Source of the DNA: Sapria himalayana
Lineage: Eukaryota > Streptophyta > Magnoliopsida > Malpighiales > Rafflesiaceae
Assembly (NCBI GenBank): GCA_029783825.1
Contig: JAREIK010000374.1
Span: forward strand, 366,996-430,995
Length of the DNA stretch: 64,000 nucleotides
Reading direction: 5' to 3'
The first letter of the stretch is position 1; every line of letters starts with the position of its first letter. This document shows positions 50,409-62,119 of this stretch, piece by piece. Under the pieces are notes generated by a model, which saw nothing but the letters and a program-made list of their open reading frames with translations, was not told where the DNA came from and searched no databases. A program made the translations under genes and the position numbers.

Positions 50409-51845
50409 TTACCTCTTCGAATCAAACACCGGTGCCAATTCGCTCCTTAAGCCCATATCTACAAGATCCAAGTGAGTATTAAGCCCATCCTTTGTCTTAC
50501 CTGCACTGTTGAGTAAGGTACCAATAATGCTTTCGCAAACATTTTTCTCAATATGTATTACATCCAAATTATGGCGAACATGAAGATTTTTCCAATAATC
50601 AAGATCAAAGAAAATTGACTTCTTTTTCCAACAAGTAGTATTGTTGATTTCAGATTTTCCCAGAATAACCCTTTTTCCCCCAAGAATTGAAAATTCCATT
50701 GATTTATTTTAATATATCCTCGCCAGTCAATATTTTTGGAGGTGACCCGAACTTTTGTTTTCCATTAAATGCTTTCTTTTGTTTCCTATAAGGATGATTT
50801 CTTGGAAGAAATCGTCTATGTCCAGTATAGGAGTTCTTTTTTCCATGCTTTAACCTACGAGAATATGTTTCTTCTCCACATATTGAACAACCATAATATC
50901 TTTTAACTTTGCATCCTGACATGTTTCCATATTTTGGAAAATCATTTATTGTCCATAAAAGAATGGCTCTTACGGTAAAGATTTCTTGTTTATGTGCATC
51001 GTAAACTTGAACTCCGACCTCCCACAATGTTTTAAGATCTTCTATTAGCGGTGCTAAATAGACATCAATGTCATTGTTAGGTTGGCGTGGACCAGAAATT
51101 AATAAAGATAATATCATAAATTGTCTTTTCATGCACAACCATGGAGGTAGGTTGTAAATTATCATGAGAATAGGCCAACAACTATATTTGCTATAAAATG
51201 AACTATGAGGATTTATGCCATCTGCAGAAACTACAAGTCTCAGGTTTCTAGGTTATTTTGAAAACTCAGGCCATCTGTGATCAACTTGCTTCCATGATTG
51301 TGAATCTGATGGATGATGCATTTTCACATCAAAATTTCTTTCTTCGAAATGCCATATGAGTGCTTTTGCAATTTTTGATGATTGAAACATTCTTCTAAAT
51401 CTTGGAATTGGAGGAAAATACCACAATACATTCGTAGGAACTCCTTTTCTCCTCTTAGTTCCAGTGTTATCTATCTTCCACCTTGAAGTTCCACAGGTAG
51501 GACATAAGGATGTATCTTTCAACTCCTTCCGATTAAGTACATAATCATTTGGGCATGCATGGATTTTCTCATATTCCATTCCCAAAGAATTTAATTTATT
51601 TTTTGCTTCATACATCGACAAAGATAATTCATTGTTTAAAGACAACATTTCTCCAAGAATTTGTAAAATCTCTGAAAGCTATTATCAGACCACCCAAAAT
51701 GTGCTTTCAAGTTGTATAATTTGATCAAGGCTGACATTCTTGTAAAGTTTCTGCAACCAGGATATAATGGTTTTTCTATATCTTGTAGTAATCTTGCAAA
51801 CAATTGAGGATCATATTGACAATTCTCATGTAAAGCTTGAACCAT
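50409..51845 (-). pseudogene. TNP2 transposase core (Transposase_21)
   Basis: Segments in order: LKAHFGWSDNSF near 51700, IHACPNDYVLNRKEL and CPTCGTSRW near 51500-51560, WYFPPIPRFRRMF near 51400, HPSDSQSWKQVDHRWPEF near 51280, the highly conserved SADGINPHSSFYS near 51210, YNLPPWLCMK near 51150, NDIDVYLAPLIEDLKTLW near 51060, TINDFPKYGNMSGC near 50930 and DVIHIEKNVCESIIGTLLN near 50560. A TAG near 51250 and a frame change near 50700 interrupt it. The family's core is well covered and only lightly diverged. Confidence 0.88.
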
Positions 51846-51849
51846 TTCT

Positions 51850-52149
51850 ATTGTACTACATTGATCATCAAATTGAAGTCTATCATAATGTTCTGCTCAT
51901 ATGGAAGGTGGGCCACTTGGAGCTACCTTTCAATGCCAATACCATGTATGGTAACTCTTATCAATTCCAAAGAAAAACAAATGATCTCGAATCATTTGAG
52001 TATTGAAAATCATATTACCACATTGTAAGCATGGACATTTAATGGAGGTTTTATTTGCAGAATTTTGTATTACAAATGCAGCAAAGCATTCAACTCCATC
52101 TTCATATTCCTTCGATCTTCTATCCTTTTGAGATCCATGAACGATCCAT
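51850..52149 (-). pseudogene. Transposase-associated N-terminal domain of TNP2
   Basis: MDRSWISK is followed by a one-base-type frameshift and then RRSKEYEDGVECFAAFV, KCPCLQCGN and IRDHLFFFGIDKSYHTWYWH. The Cys pair and the HL/GI/Y-W pattern are those of the family's zinc-binding-like N-terminal domain. A stop follows the final His, where a tryptophan-to-stop change is plausible. Confidence 0.8.
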
Positions 52150-55100
52150 TTTTAAAGAAAAAATTAATTCCAATAGATATCACACTTCAAATGGAAGAAC
52201 TCATCAACATTCCAATGTTATTCGTTGAGCAACCTCTATTTTATCTGTTAAAAGAAATTAAAAAATCAATTTAAAAAAATATTTAAATGCATGTCAAATA
52301 TAATATAGAAGAGATGAGCATTATTTTTTGTAATATTGTTGAATTTGTTAACATAAGCAAAATTTTTAAAATAAAATTTAAAAATGAGAAATTATTTCTC
52401 ACATTAGGTTAGATTCATAGAAAAAAAAAATTTAAACAACAAAATATCATTACATTATACTTTAAATTAAAGTAAAATATGAAAAGATTCATTTTATAGA
52501 TATGACATTAAATGTCTCTAGTTCCTTAGGCTAATTGATTTTGAAATAGCATGACTATAGAGCACACATTTTTATGAAAGATAGCCTCATTTTTTTCCAT
52601 ACTGTCACTGTCTGATAAACAGAGGACGAGAGAACAGATAAAATAACATGTATAAAAATGACACGAGATAAAAAAATGGATAATAACCTGCTCAAAGCCA
52701 ACAACAAGAATTTCCTACTCTTTATCTCATGTAATTAGCAAATAGGACCTTGCAAGATGAACTAGAGACTGAGCTTGAAAATGGGAAATGGAAAAGAAAT
52801 CATTATAACTCTGTGGCAGAATTGTAACCTGAAAATAGGGGGCAGATAACTCAACTAAGGCAAAATCACCGACAAAACCAGAACAAACATCACAAAATCT
52901 ACATAGAATGATTGAAACATAACTAATTAAACTTAACAAAATAACAACACTAAACACGATGCCGAAGATATGATGCATAAGCCATGTACAACTCCACTTT
53001 CCATATTTTGTAAATCAAAGACGTGTAGAAACTGATGACAATAGTAATTGACTACAATTTCTATCTTTTGAGAACAAGAGAAGATCAATTTCAATCATTC
53101 CCAAAAGGGTAAATAGTCCATGCAATCATTCCCAAAAGGGATTGATAAGACGTATCATTATATTCTTGACTTGGTTCACTTATATATTTGTGGACAAATG
53201 TTTGTATTATTCTATACGAACAATAACTATTTAATTTTGTTTTTACATGGTTATTTAAGAATGATGTGAGTTTACTTTATTATATAAAAATCTAAAGTAT
53301 ACTTAATATCTAAGAAGTTTCAAAACGTAATTGAAAGATACTCCAAAATATAATAAAAGTACTTAAAAGTTAAAAGTGACAAATGGAAAGAGTCACTCTC
53401 TAAGCATTTTGTCTTATATTTTGAATAAAAATGAATTCATAGTTAATTCACAACTCCATAAATTTCTCACTATAATGATGATGTTGTAAAGAAGAAGAAT
53501 CATGTGATAATAAAGATGTCATAGGCCCATGATTCCTCAAAAGAGTCTTCCAATATACTTATAAGCCAAAGTATCGACACTTCTATTTATTTGTTAAATA
53601 GAAGTCCAACCACAATCTTAATGCATCGCACTCCAATTAAAGTCTAGAGTTGAAAGAAGCCAAAAAGTAATCATTGGAGAGAAAATAAAAGTTTACATTA
53701 CTCTCAAATATCCAAGCATAAAAGAAAGAAATTAGGTAATTCTCTCATATAATAGGAAATGTCTTCACTCCATCAAGTCTACAAATGTCACTAAAGATAA
53801 CTTGAATTTCACTAATATTCAACAGATTTGCTCAAAATATATATTAATTAAAATCTTATAAAAAATTCTCAAATATGCATAACACAATAGTGAATACATA
53901 CAAAATATCTCAAAAAAGTTAGTAAATAAAATGTCAAATAATAATTCAAGAATAAGAAATAATCATTATAATTCACTACTTACTTGCATGGGGACATAAT
54001 CATATAGGTTCTCATTTCTTGGTGAACATGAATAATATACAATTAATTTATTTTCAAACACATTAGAAAATCACTTTAAAAAGCTCAATTATTGGAGTTT
54101 CTAGTAAAAGTTTTCTGTGTTGAATTATAAGTTAGAAAAGGCTAACATGGTAGCTGATGAACTAAGCCATGAGATTGAGCTTGATGTAATCAATAACCTT
54201 TAATATCTACAAAAAGAACATATCAAACAAGACTACTCCAACATTTAATTTCTATTTCATTGATATAATATGTCATTGAAGGAAAGATTCATAAAGATTA
54301 TGACATAAGAGAGTTACACAATGTCCAGTGCCACAATAATGTTGATTCTAGAAGATTCTATAAGATTCTAAAATATCCAAGCTAAGCTCAGCAGTATGTT
54401 TAGGCCCAAGTTCAATTGATGTTCTATAATTTTTAATGTTTGTTTGTTTTTTACAATATAAGAATATGCCATAAGGCAGAATTGTTAAATGTAAAATATA
54501 TCTATCCGTCATAAGGCAGAATTGTCATAAGGTAGAATTTTTAATGTTTGGGTACAAGAGAGCACTCGAATTGTCATAAGTAAAATAAATTGGAGAAGAA
54601 GTTTGCATTGAATCAGAGATAGAAATAAGAATTTTCAAATCACCAATTTCCTCGAGACGGAATCCCAGAAATGATTGGTGCCAAACTAACAAATGGCCTC
54701 GACACCGTAGATTGGTATTTTCCTGTGAAGGAAAAGGTTTCCAACAAATGCAGTGCTTGTTGTGTCAGTTCAGCCCAACTCTTCCGCTGTTCTCGCTGAT
54801 TGCTCCCGAAAAATAGAGCTTATAATATTGCATTTATAATACTAAGTTTTATAATAAATTACTCGGAACACGTTCACATTAATTAATTAGGTTAACGATA
54901 GCGAAGAGCTGATACAATTATAAACATAATGGAGAAACTTACAAGATGCTACAAATATGGCCAATGATTTCGAAGACGCGAGCTTGAACCTGAGCTGTTG
55001 GAAATGAACAAACGTGATGAAGAAGATGCGCAACTCTTTCTAGCGATAGATTATTCAATATAATTAATTTAAAAATAATATTAAATTTTTCACATAATTA

Positions 55101-55379
55101 TATTAAATCACCTTATATTTACATTTTATTTTTATTTCTCTTAGGGATAAAATAAATATTAACAAATTACATTTTAAAATTAAATATTATTACTTATTTT
55201 ATAAATAAAAATCGCAATTTTGAATGTATAAATATTTAGATATTTTTTAATTTTATCATAAGTTTCTGTTTATTTTTAATAAATAATTTTGAACTAAAAT
55301 TTGATAATTTTTTTAATCTAAAGTATAAATAAAAATATTATTACTTATAAAAAAATAAATAAGAAATTTGTTAGAAATC
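52150..55379. other. CACTA leader and promoter side of the transposase gene, no gene seen
   Basis: About 3.2 kb upstream of TNP2, AT-rich and without a supported reading frame on either strand. Small repeats: cataaggcagaattgt at 54470-54485 and 54510-54525, with a related copy at 54526-54540; and caatcattcccaaaaggg twice near 53092 and 53125. A GC-richer stretch at 54640-55040 might hold the transcription start and a leader exon, but no splice or TATA signal could be fixed. Confidence 0.5.
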
Positions 55380-55779
55380 TATAAGTTCAAAATTAATTTT
55401 TTCACATCTATGACACTAATAAAAGTGACAAGGTTTATAATTTTCAGCCCCTTTTTCCTTAGAAAGTTTTAAGGAGTTAAGCAATTTTTCTAACATATTA
55501 GTCTTAACAATGACACATTCAGTAAGTGTCATTAAATGTATACTTACAAATATAATAATGATATTTTATAAAAGCGTCAAGATATATAGCGTCATTAATT
55601 TTATGTTTTGTTGTAGTAACAATGACACTTCTAGTAAGTGTCATAAAAACTTAATACATTTTCCAAATTATGACGCTTTTAGAAAAGTGTCATTAAATGT
55701 CTAATTACAAATAATATAATGACATTTTCTGAAAGCGTCAAGATATAAAGTGTCATTAATTTGCTGTTTTGTTGTAGTG
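55380..55779 (-). repeat. CACTA subterminal repeats, right end, with a duplicated end unit
   Basis: Two related units, 55506-55617 and 55618-55779, both open with aacaatgacac and close with ttttgttgtagt. The second unit has about 50 more bases. The words gtgtcatt and aagcgtcaagatata recur several times. The first unit therefore carries an internal near-copy of the element's terminus at 55606-55617 (12 of 13 bases). Confidence 0.85.
55767..55779 (-). repeat. CACTA terminal inverted repeat, right
   Basis: The reverse complement reads CACTACAACAAAA. It is the upstream end relative to the element's genes. Confidence 0.9.
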
Positions 55780-55782
55780 GAT
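55780..55782 (+). repeat. CACTA target-site duplication, right (GAT)
   Basis: GAT follows the terminal TAGTG and matches 43508-43510. Because GAT is frequent in this satellite, the match alone is weak, but it sits at the exact predicted position. Confidence 0.8.
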
Positions 55783-57115
55783 AGTTACATTGATTGATAG
55801 ATAGATAGGCAGATAGACATTTAGACAAATAGATATATACACAAATAGGTAGATAGATAAATAGACAATTTCATAGATAAATAGATAAATAGATATATAG
55901 ATAGATAGAAAGATAGATGGATAGATAGATAGATAGATTGATAGATAGATAGATATAAAGATAGATAGAGAGTTAGTTAAAAAAATAAATTGATAAACAC
56001 AAAGATAGACTCATAAACACATTTTTAGATAGTCATATAGATACATTGACTAATAAATTGATAGAAAAATTAATAGTTATATATTAAGACCGATAGATAG
56101 ATAGACATATAGATAGATAGAAATATAGATAGATAGTTAGTTAGATAATTAGAAAGTTAGATAGATAAATAGATAAATAGACAAATAGACATATAGAATG
56201 AAAGAAAGATAGTCATATAGAAAGATAGACAAAAAGTCAGATCAAATGATGGACAAATAGTTATAAAGACAGATAATTTGATACACAGATAGGTAAATAG
56301 AGAGAAAGATAGATTAAAAGATAAATAGAAAAATATATACATGGAATGATAGATATATAGACTAATATATTGATATAATTATAGACTAATAGACTAATAG
56401 ATAGTTGGTTTGTTAGACATATAAATAGATAGATTGATATACAAATAGATAATTAGATAGACAGACAAATAGATAGATTGATAGATTGATTTATTGATTT
56501 ATTGAATGATAGACTAATAGGCAGAATGATAGTTATACAATTAGATAGAGAGATATATTAAAAGATAGATAGTTACATAGATATATAGATTGAAACATAG
56601 ACATATATACTAATAGATAGATAGATATATTGACAAATAGATATATATAAATATAGATAGATTAATTGATAAAAAGATATGTAGATAGACATATAGATAG
56701 ATAAATAGACAGACGCATAGATTGATAGTCTGATAAAAATATAGATAGATAGATAGACAACCACATAATAAAATAGGTAGATGTATATATAGATATATAG
56801 ATATATAGTTATATATACAAATAGAAAGATAAATAGTTATACAAAAAAATATTTAGATAGATGGACAAATAGATAGATAGATACATAATCGGATAGATGG
56901 ATAGATAGATAAATAGATAATTGATAGATAGATAGACATATAGATAGAAATATTGATAGCTAGATAGATTGATTGATACATATATAGATAAACAAATTGA
57001 AAGATAGATATAGAGATAGATATATAGATATACAAATTGACCGATAGAAAGATAGGCATATAGATAGATACATAAAATTACATATAGATTGATAGATAAA
57101 TAGATAGACAAATAG

Positions 57116-57146
<31 letters not shown>

Positions 57147-60100
57147 GATAGATAAACACATAGAAACATATACAGATTGAAAAGAGATAGATAGACAACC
57201 AAGATGATAGATAGATAGATGACAGATAAAAAAATACAAGATAGATAAATAGATAGATAGATATTTAGACAAATAAATAGATAGATACATATACACAAAT
57301 AGATATAAATAGATAGACTGATCAATTAATAGATGATTAGACTAATCGAATAATAGGCATATAAATAATTTTATATATAGAATGATAGATAAATAGATAG
57401 ATAAGCAATTAGATTGTTAGACAATTAGATAGATAAATGGATAGACAAATAGACATATAGATAGATTGATAAATTGATAAATAGATAATAGGCCAATAGT
57501 TTGATAGACAGATATATAGATAGCTATATAGATAGATGAATAGATAGATAAATAGAAAGATAGATAGATTTATAGATATATAGATAGGTACATAGACTAA
57601 TAGATAGATTAAAAGATATATAAAAAGAGATATAAATAGATAAAGAAATAGATAGATAGATAGAAATAAATAGGTAGATATACAGACAGATAGATAGATA
57701 GAAAGAGATATAGATAGATAGATAGATAGATAGATATACTGATAGACTAATAGTTAAAAAGTTAGTAAAATAGTTAAAGAGATAGAAAAATAGACAGATA
57801 GATAGATATATTATTTGTTTGTTAGTTAATTAGATAATAGAAAATAAATAGATAAAAAAATTAATAAATTTATAGATTGATATATAGACAAATAGATACA
57901 TAGATAGATAGACAAATAGACAAATAGATAGTTAGACATATAAATAGAAATATAGTTAAAAAGATAAACAGATTCACAAATATACAGATATTAAGATAGA
58001 CATATATATAGTTAGATAAATAGATAGATAAACAAATAGATAGATGGTTAGTCACATAGACTTATAGACTTATAGACTAATAGATAGATACACAGATAAA
58101 TTTATAGATAGATAGACAGATAGATAGACAGATAGATCGATCGGTCGATTGACACATTTATAGATAGATAGATAGAGACTTTCAAATAGATAGATATACA
58201 TATTGATAGATGTATATATATATATATATATAGATAAATAGACATATTGACTAATAGATTGAAAGATAGAAAGATAGTGGATAGTTAGACAGACAGATAG
58301 ATAGAAAGATAGATAGTTAGATAGTTACATTGATAGATAAATAGAAATATATACATATAAACAAATAGTTATATAGACATATATTATTTAGATTGATAAA
58401 TAAAATACATATAGAAATATTGATATAGAGATAGATAGAAAAATAGATAGATTGACATATTAATAAATAGTTCTATAGAATTATAAATAGATAAGCAGAT
58501 AGATAAGTAGACAACAGACAGATAGACATATAGACAATTAAATAAATTGATATATAAATGGATAAACACCTAGAAATATAGAATGATAAACTAAAAGGCA
58601 TATAAAGAAAAAGAAAGATAGACGTATAGACAAACAGATAGATGGATAGATAGACAAATAGATGGATGAATAGATAGATAGTTAGACAGATATATAGATA
58701 AATAGATATATAGATAGATAGAAATATAGATTGATAGACAGAAAGATTGATGATAGATAGATATAAAGATTGATAGAAATATATACAAATAGATACATAG
58801 CAAAATAGATAGATAGACCCATAAAACACATATATAGATAGTAAGATAGATAGATAGTCTAATATACTAATAGAAAAATATATAGTTAGATAGTTAGAGA
58901 GATAGATAAATAGACAGACAGATATATATATATATATATATATTGATACTTAGATGATTAAATAGATAAAAGATAAATACATAGAGTGATAGATAAATAA
59001 ACAATTAGAAAGAAGATAGATATTTAGAAAGATATGCAAATATATAGATAGACTGTTGGACAAATAGTTAGATAGATATGCATATAGATTGATATGTTGA
59101 TAGATAGATATGTTGATAGATAGATAGACAGATAGACAGATAGATAGATAGATAGATATGTATATAGACATATAGATAGATATATAGATAGACATATAGA
59201 TAGATAGTCAAATAGACTGATAGATAGATAGATAGATAGATAGACAAATAAATAGATAGATAGATAAACAAATTGACGCATAGATTGATAGATAGATATG
59301 TAGATAGATAGTTAGACATATAAATAGTTAGCATAAGGATAGATTCATCGAAATATAGATAGATAGACACATTGACTAATATACTTATATACTAAAAGGT
59401 AGATTGAAAATAGATTGAAAGATAGATAGAGAGATAGATAGATAAATAGAAGATAAACATATAGTATAAAGATAAACAAATATATCATATATATAAAAAG
59501 ATTTAAAGATAGATACATAGCCTTATAAACAAACAGATATATATAGTAATTGTCTAATAGATGAATAGATAGAAATAGAAAGATAGATTGACAGATATGT
59601 AGAAATATATATAGATAGATAGACAAAAAGATAAATAGAATGATAGAAAATAACAATTAGAAAGATAGACAAATAACAAATAATTAGATTGGCAAATAAC
59701 CAAGTAGGCAAAAAGATAAATAGGAACATATATGACAAATAGACAATAGGCAGATAGGCAAATTGATAGATAGATAGATAGATAGACATATAGAAATATA
59801 GATAGATAGAAAGATAGACATGTAAATATATAATGATAGATAGATAAAAAGAGAGGCAAATTGATAGATAATTTGACATATAGGTTGAACATCAAACAAG
59901 AAATAGAAATACAGTCAGATATAAAGATAAACAAATAGATAGATTGAAAGATAGAAAGATAGATATATAGACAGATAGACTGATATATAGAGAGTTAGAT
60001 AGATAGGTAGATAGATATATAGATATATTCAATAGATATATCAGATATATAGATAGATACCACACACACACACACACACAAAGACTATATAGATTGACTA

Positions 60101-62088
60101 ATAGATAAATAGACAAATAGACAAATAGATAGAAAGTAGATAGAAAAGAATTTAATTTGATAGAAGACGGATAAACAAATAGTCACATAGATAGATAGGC
60201 AAATATTTTGAGTAGCAGATATAAAGATAGGTATATAGATAGATGGATACAAACATATATAGATAGACAATATAAAGATAGATGGATAGATAGATGATAG
60301 ATCGATAAATAGATAGATAAATAGAGAGAGAGATAGATTGATTTGATAGATAGATAGATTAATTGATAGATAGACAACATATAGATATATAGATAGATAG
60401 ACATATAGAAGACATACAGACATATAGATAAATAGATAGATAGTCACATGCGAGATAGATAGATTGATAGATAGATAGTCAGAGAAAAGATAGATAGTCA
60501 GAGAAAAGATAGATAGTTAGAGAGTTAGATAGATATATAAAAAGATAGATTGATAAGTAGATATGAAGATAAATAAATAGATATATTCACAAATAGATAG
60601 ATAGTTAGATAAATAAAGAGATAGATAGATATATATAAAGATAGATAGATACATAGATATATATATATGGATATATAGTAGATAAATGGCTAGAAATATA
60701 GACAAAAAGAAAAATAGATTATTACTCATTAGATAGATAATTAGATAGGTACATAGATAGATAGATAAACATATAGATAACTAGATAGATATATAGATAA
60801 ATAGATAGATATAAAGATAGATAGAGACATAAATAGGTTGACAGATAAATAGAGAGAAAGATTTATATATAGATAGATAGATAGTTAGAGATATAGATAG
60901 AGAGATAGATATACAAATTGATAGACATATAGATAAATAGATATAGAGAGATAGATAGATAGATAGATAGATACATAGATTAATTGATTGATAAACATAT
61001 TGATAGATATATAGATAGATAGATAGATATAGATTGACATTATACAGACAAAGAGAAAACTAGATTTATAGCTAGAAAGTCAAACAAATAGACAAATAGA
61101 AAGATAAATATATATATAGATAAAATATTCACAGACAAATTGATAGATAGAGAGATAGATCGACAGATTGATAAATATATAGATAATAAATAAATAAATA
61201 AATAGATTGACAATAGATAGTCAGTGAGATAGATCAATAGAAAGAAAGATAGATAGATAAATAGATAGATAGACAAAAATATATGTAGATAGATACGTAG
61301 GCTGATAAACAGATAGAGAGACAGACAATAGATAGATAGCAAAATAGACTAAAAGAAAGATAGATAGAGAGATAAGAGATAAATAGATAGATAGATAGAC
61401 ATATTAATAAATAGATAGGCAGTTAGAAAGATAGAATATTGATAGATAGAAAGATAAATTATTAGATAAATAGATAGTTAGATAGTGATATTGATAAACA
61501 GATTGATATAGAGATTGATAAACACATATATAGACATATAGATAGACTATAGATAAAGAGATTATTAGAACTATATATAGATAGATAGACAAATAGATAG
61601 ACAAGTAAATACTCAGAAAGAGATGGATAGATAGATAGATAATACATAAATAGATAGATAGACAAGTAATTAAAAAGATAGATATTCAGATAGATAGACA
61701 TATAGATAGATATATACTTAAATAATTAAATAGATTGGCAAATAGATATAAAGATAGATAGACAGATAGAGAGATATATTTACAAGTAGATAAATGCTAG
61801 ACAGATATATCGATAGATAGATAGACTAATAAATAGATAGGTAGATTAGATTGATTTAAGAGACATATATATAGGCAAATAGATAGAAAGATAGATAGAC
61901 ACAAATAGATAGACAGATTGATTGATTGATTGATAGTCAGATACGTAGATGGATGGATAAATAGATAGAGATATTGATAGATAGATTATAGATAGATAGA
62001 TAGATAACATATAAATAGATAGATAGACAGGCTAACACACACACACACATAGTTACATAGATAGATATATAGATATATAGTTAGATGA

Positions 62089-62119
<31 letters not shown>

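Larger units (their letters stand above)
48776..52149 (-). pseudogene. CACTA transposase gene, TNP2 type
   Basis: TNP2-type proteins cut and join CACTA element ends. Reading from an ATG at 52147-52149: an N-terminal transposase-associated domain; the Transposase_21 core; a DUF4218 region; introns near 49435-49690; and a DUF4216 region ending at a stop at 48776-48778. The start is chosen because MDRSWIS is the family's typical opening. Lesions include a frameshift just after the start (about 52118), stops in the segment after FGIDKSYHTWYWH, a stop after PEFSK near 51250, a region of several breaks at 50100-50400, and stops near 49151 and 48933. The size fits a full-length gene, so this is decay and not deletion. 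Confidence 0.88.
43511..55779 (-). mobile_element. CACTA (En/Spm) DNA transposon, 12,269 bp, genes on minus strand
   Basis: Both ends are defined: CACTACAACAAAA at 43511-43523 and its reverse complement at 55767-55779, flanked by GAT on each side. Inside, on the minus strand, are a TNP2-type transposase gene (48776-52149) and a second gene with an En/Spm-type region and a Ulp1-type protease domain (45173-48469). Their shared strand puts the element's own 5' end at 55779. Subterminal repeats rich in gtgtcatt and gcgtca occupy both ends, as expected of binding sites for the element's proteins. Both genes carry stops and frameshifts, so this copy is probably non-autonomous now, although its ends look usable. 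Confidence 0.95.

Noticed and set aside
51767..52274. Plus-strand frames at 51767, 51837 and 52065
   Set aside because: They lie opposite the N-terminal part of the TNP2 gene, which is clearly coded on the minus strand.
52727..52978. 83-residue minus-strand frame upstream of TNP2
   Set aside because: It starts with a hydrophobic stretch that could pass for a signal peptide, but there is no family resemblance and no splice context linking it to TNP2.
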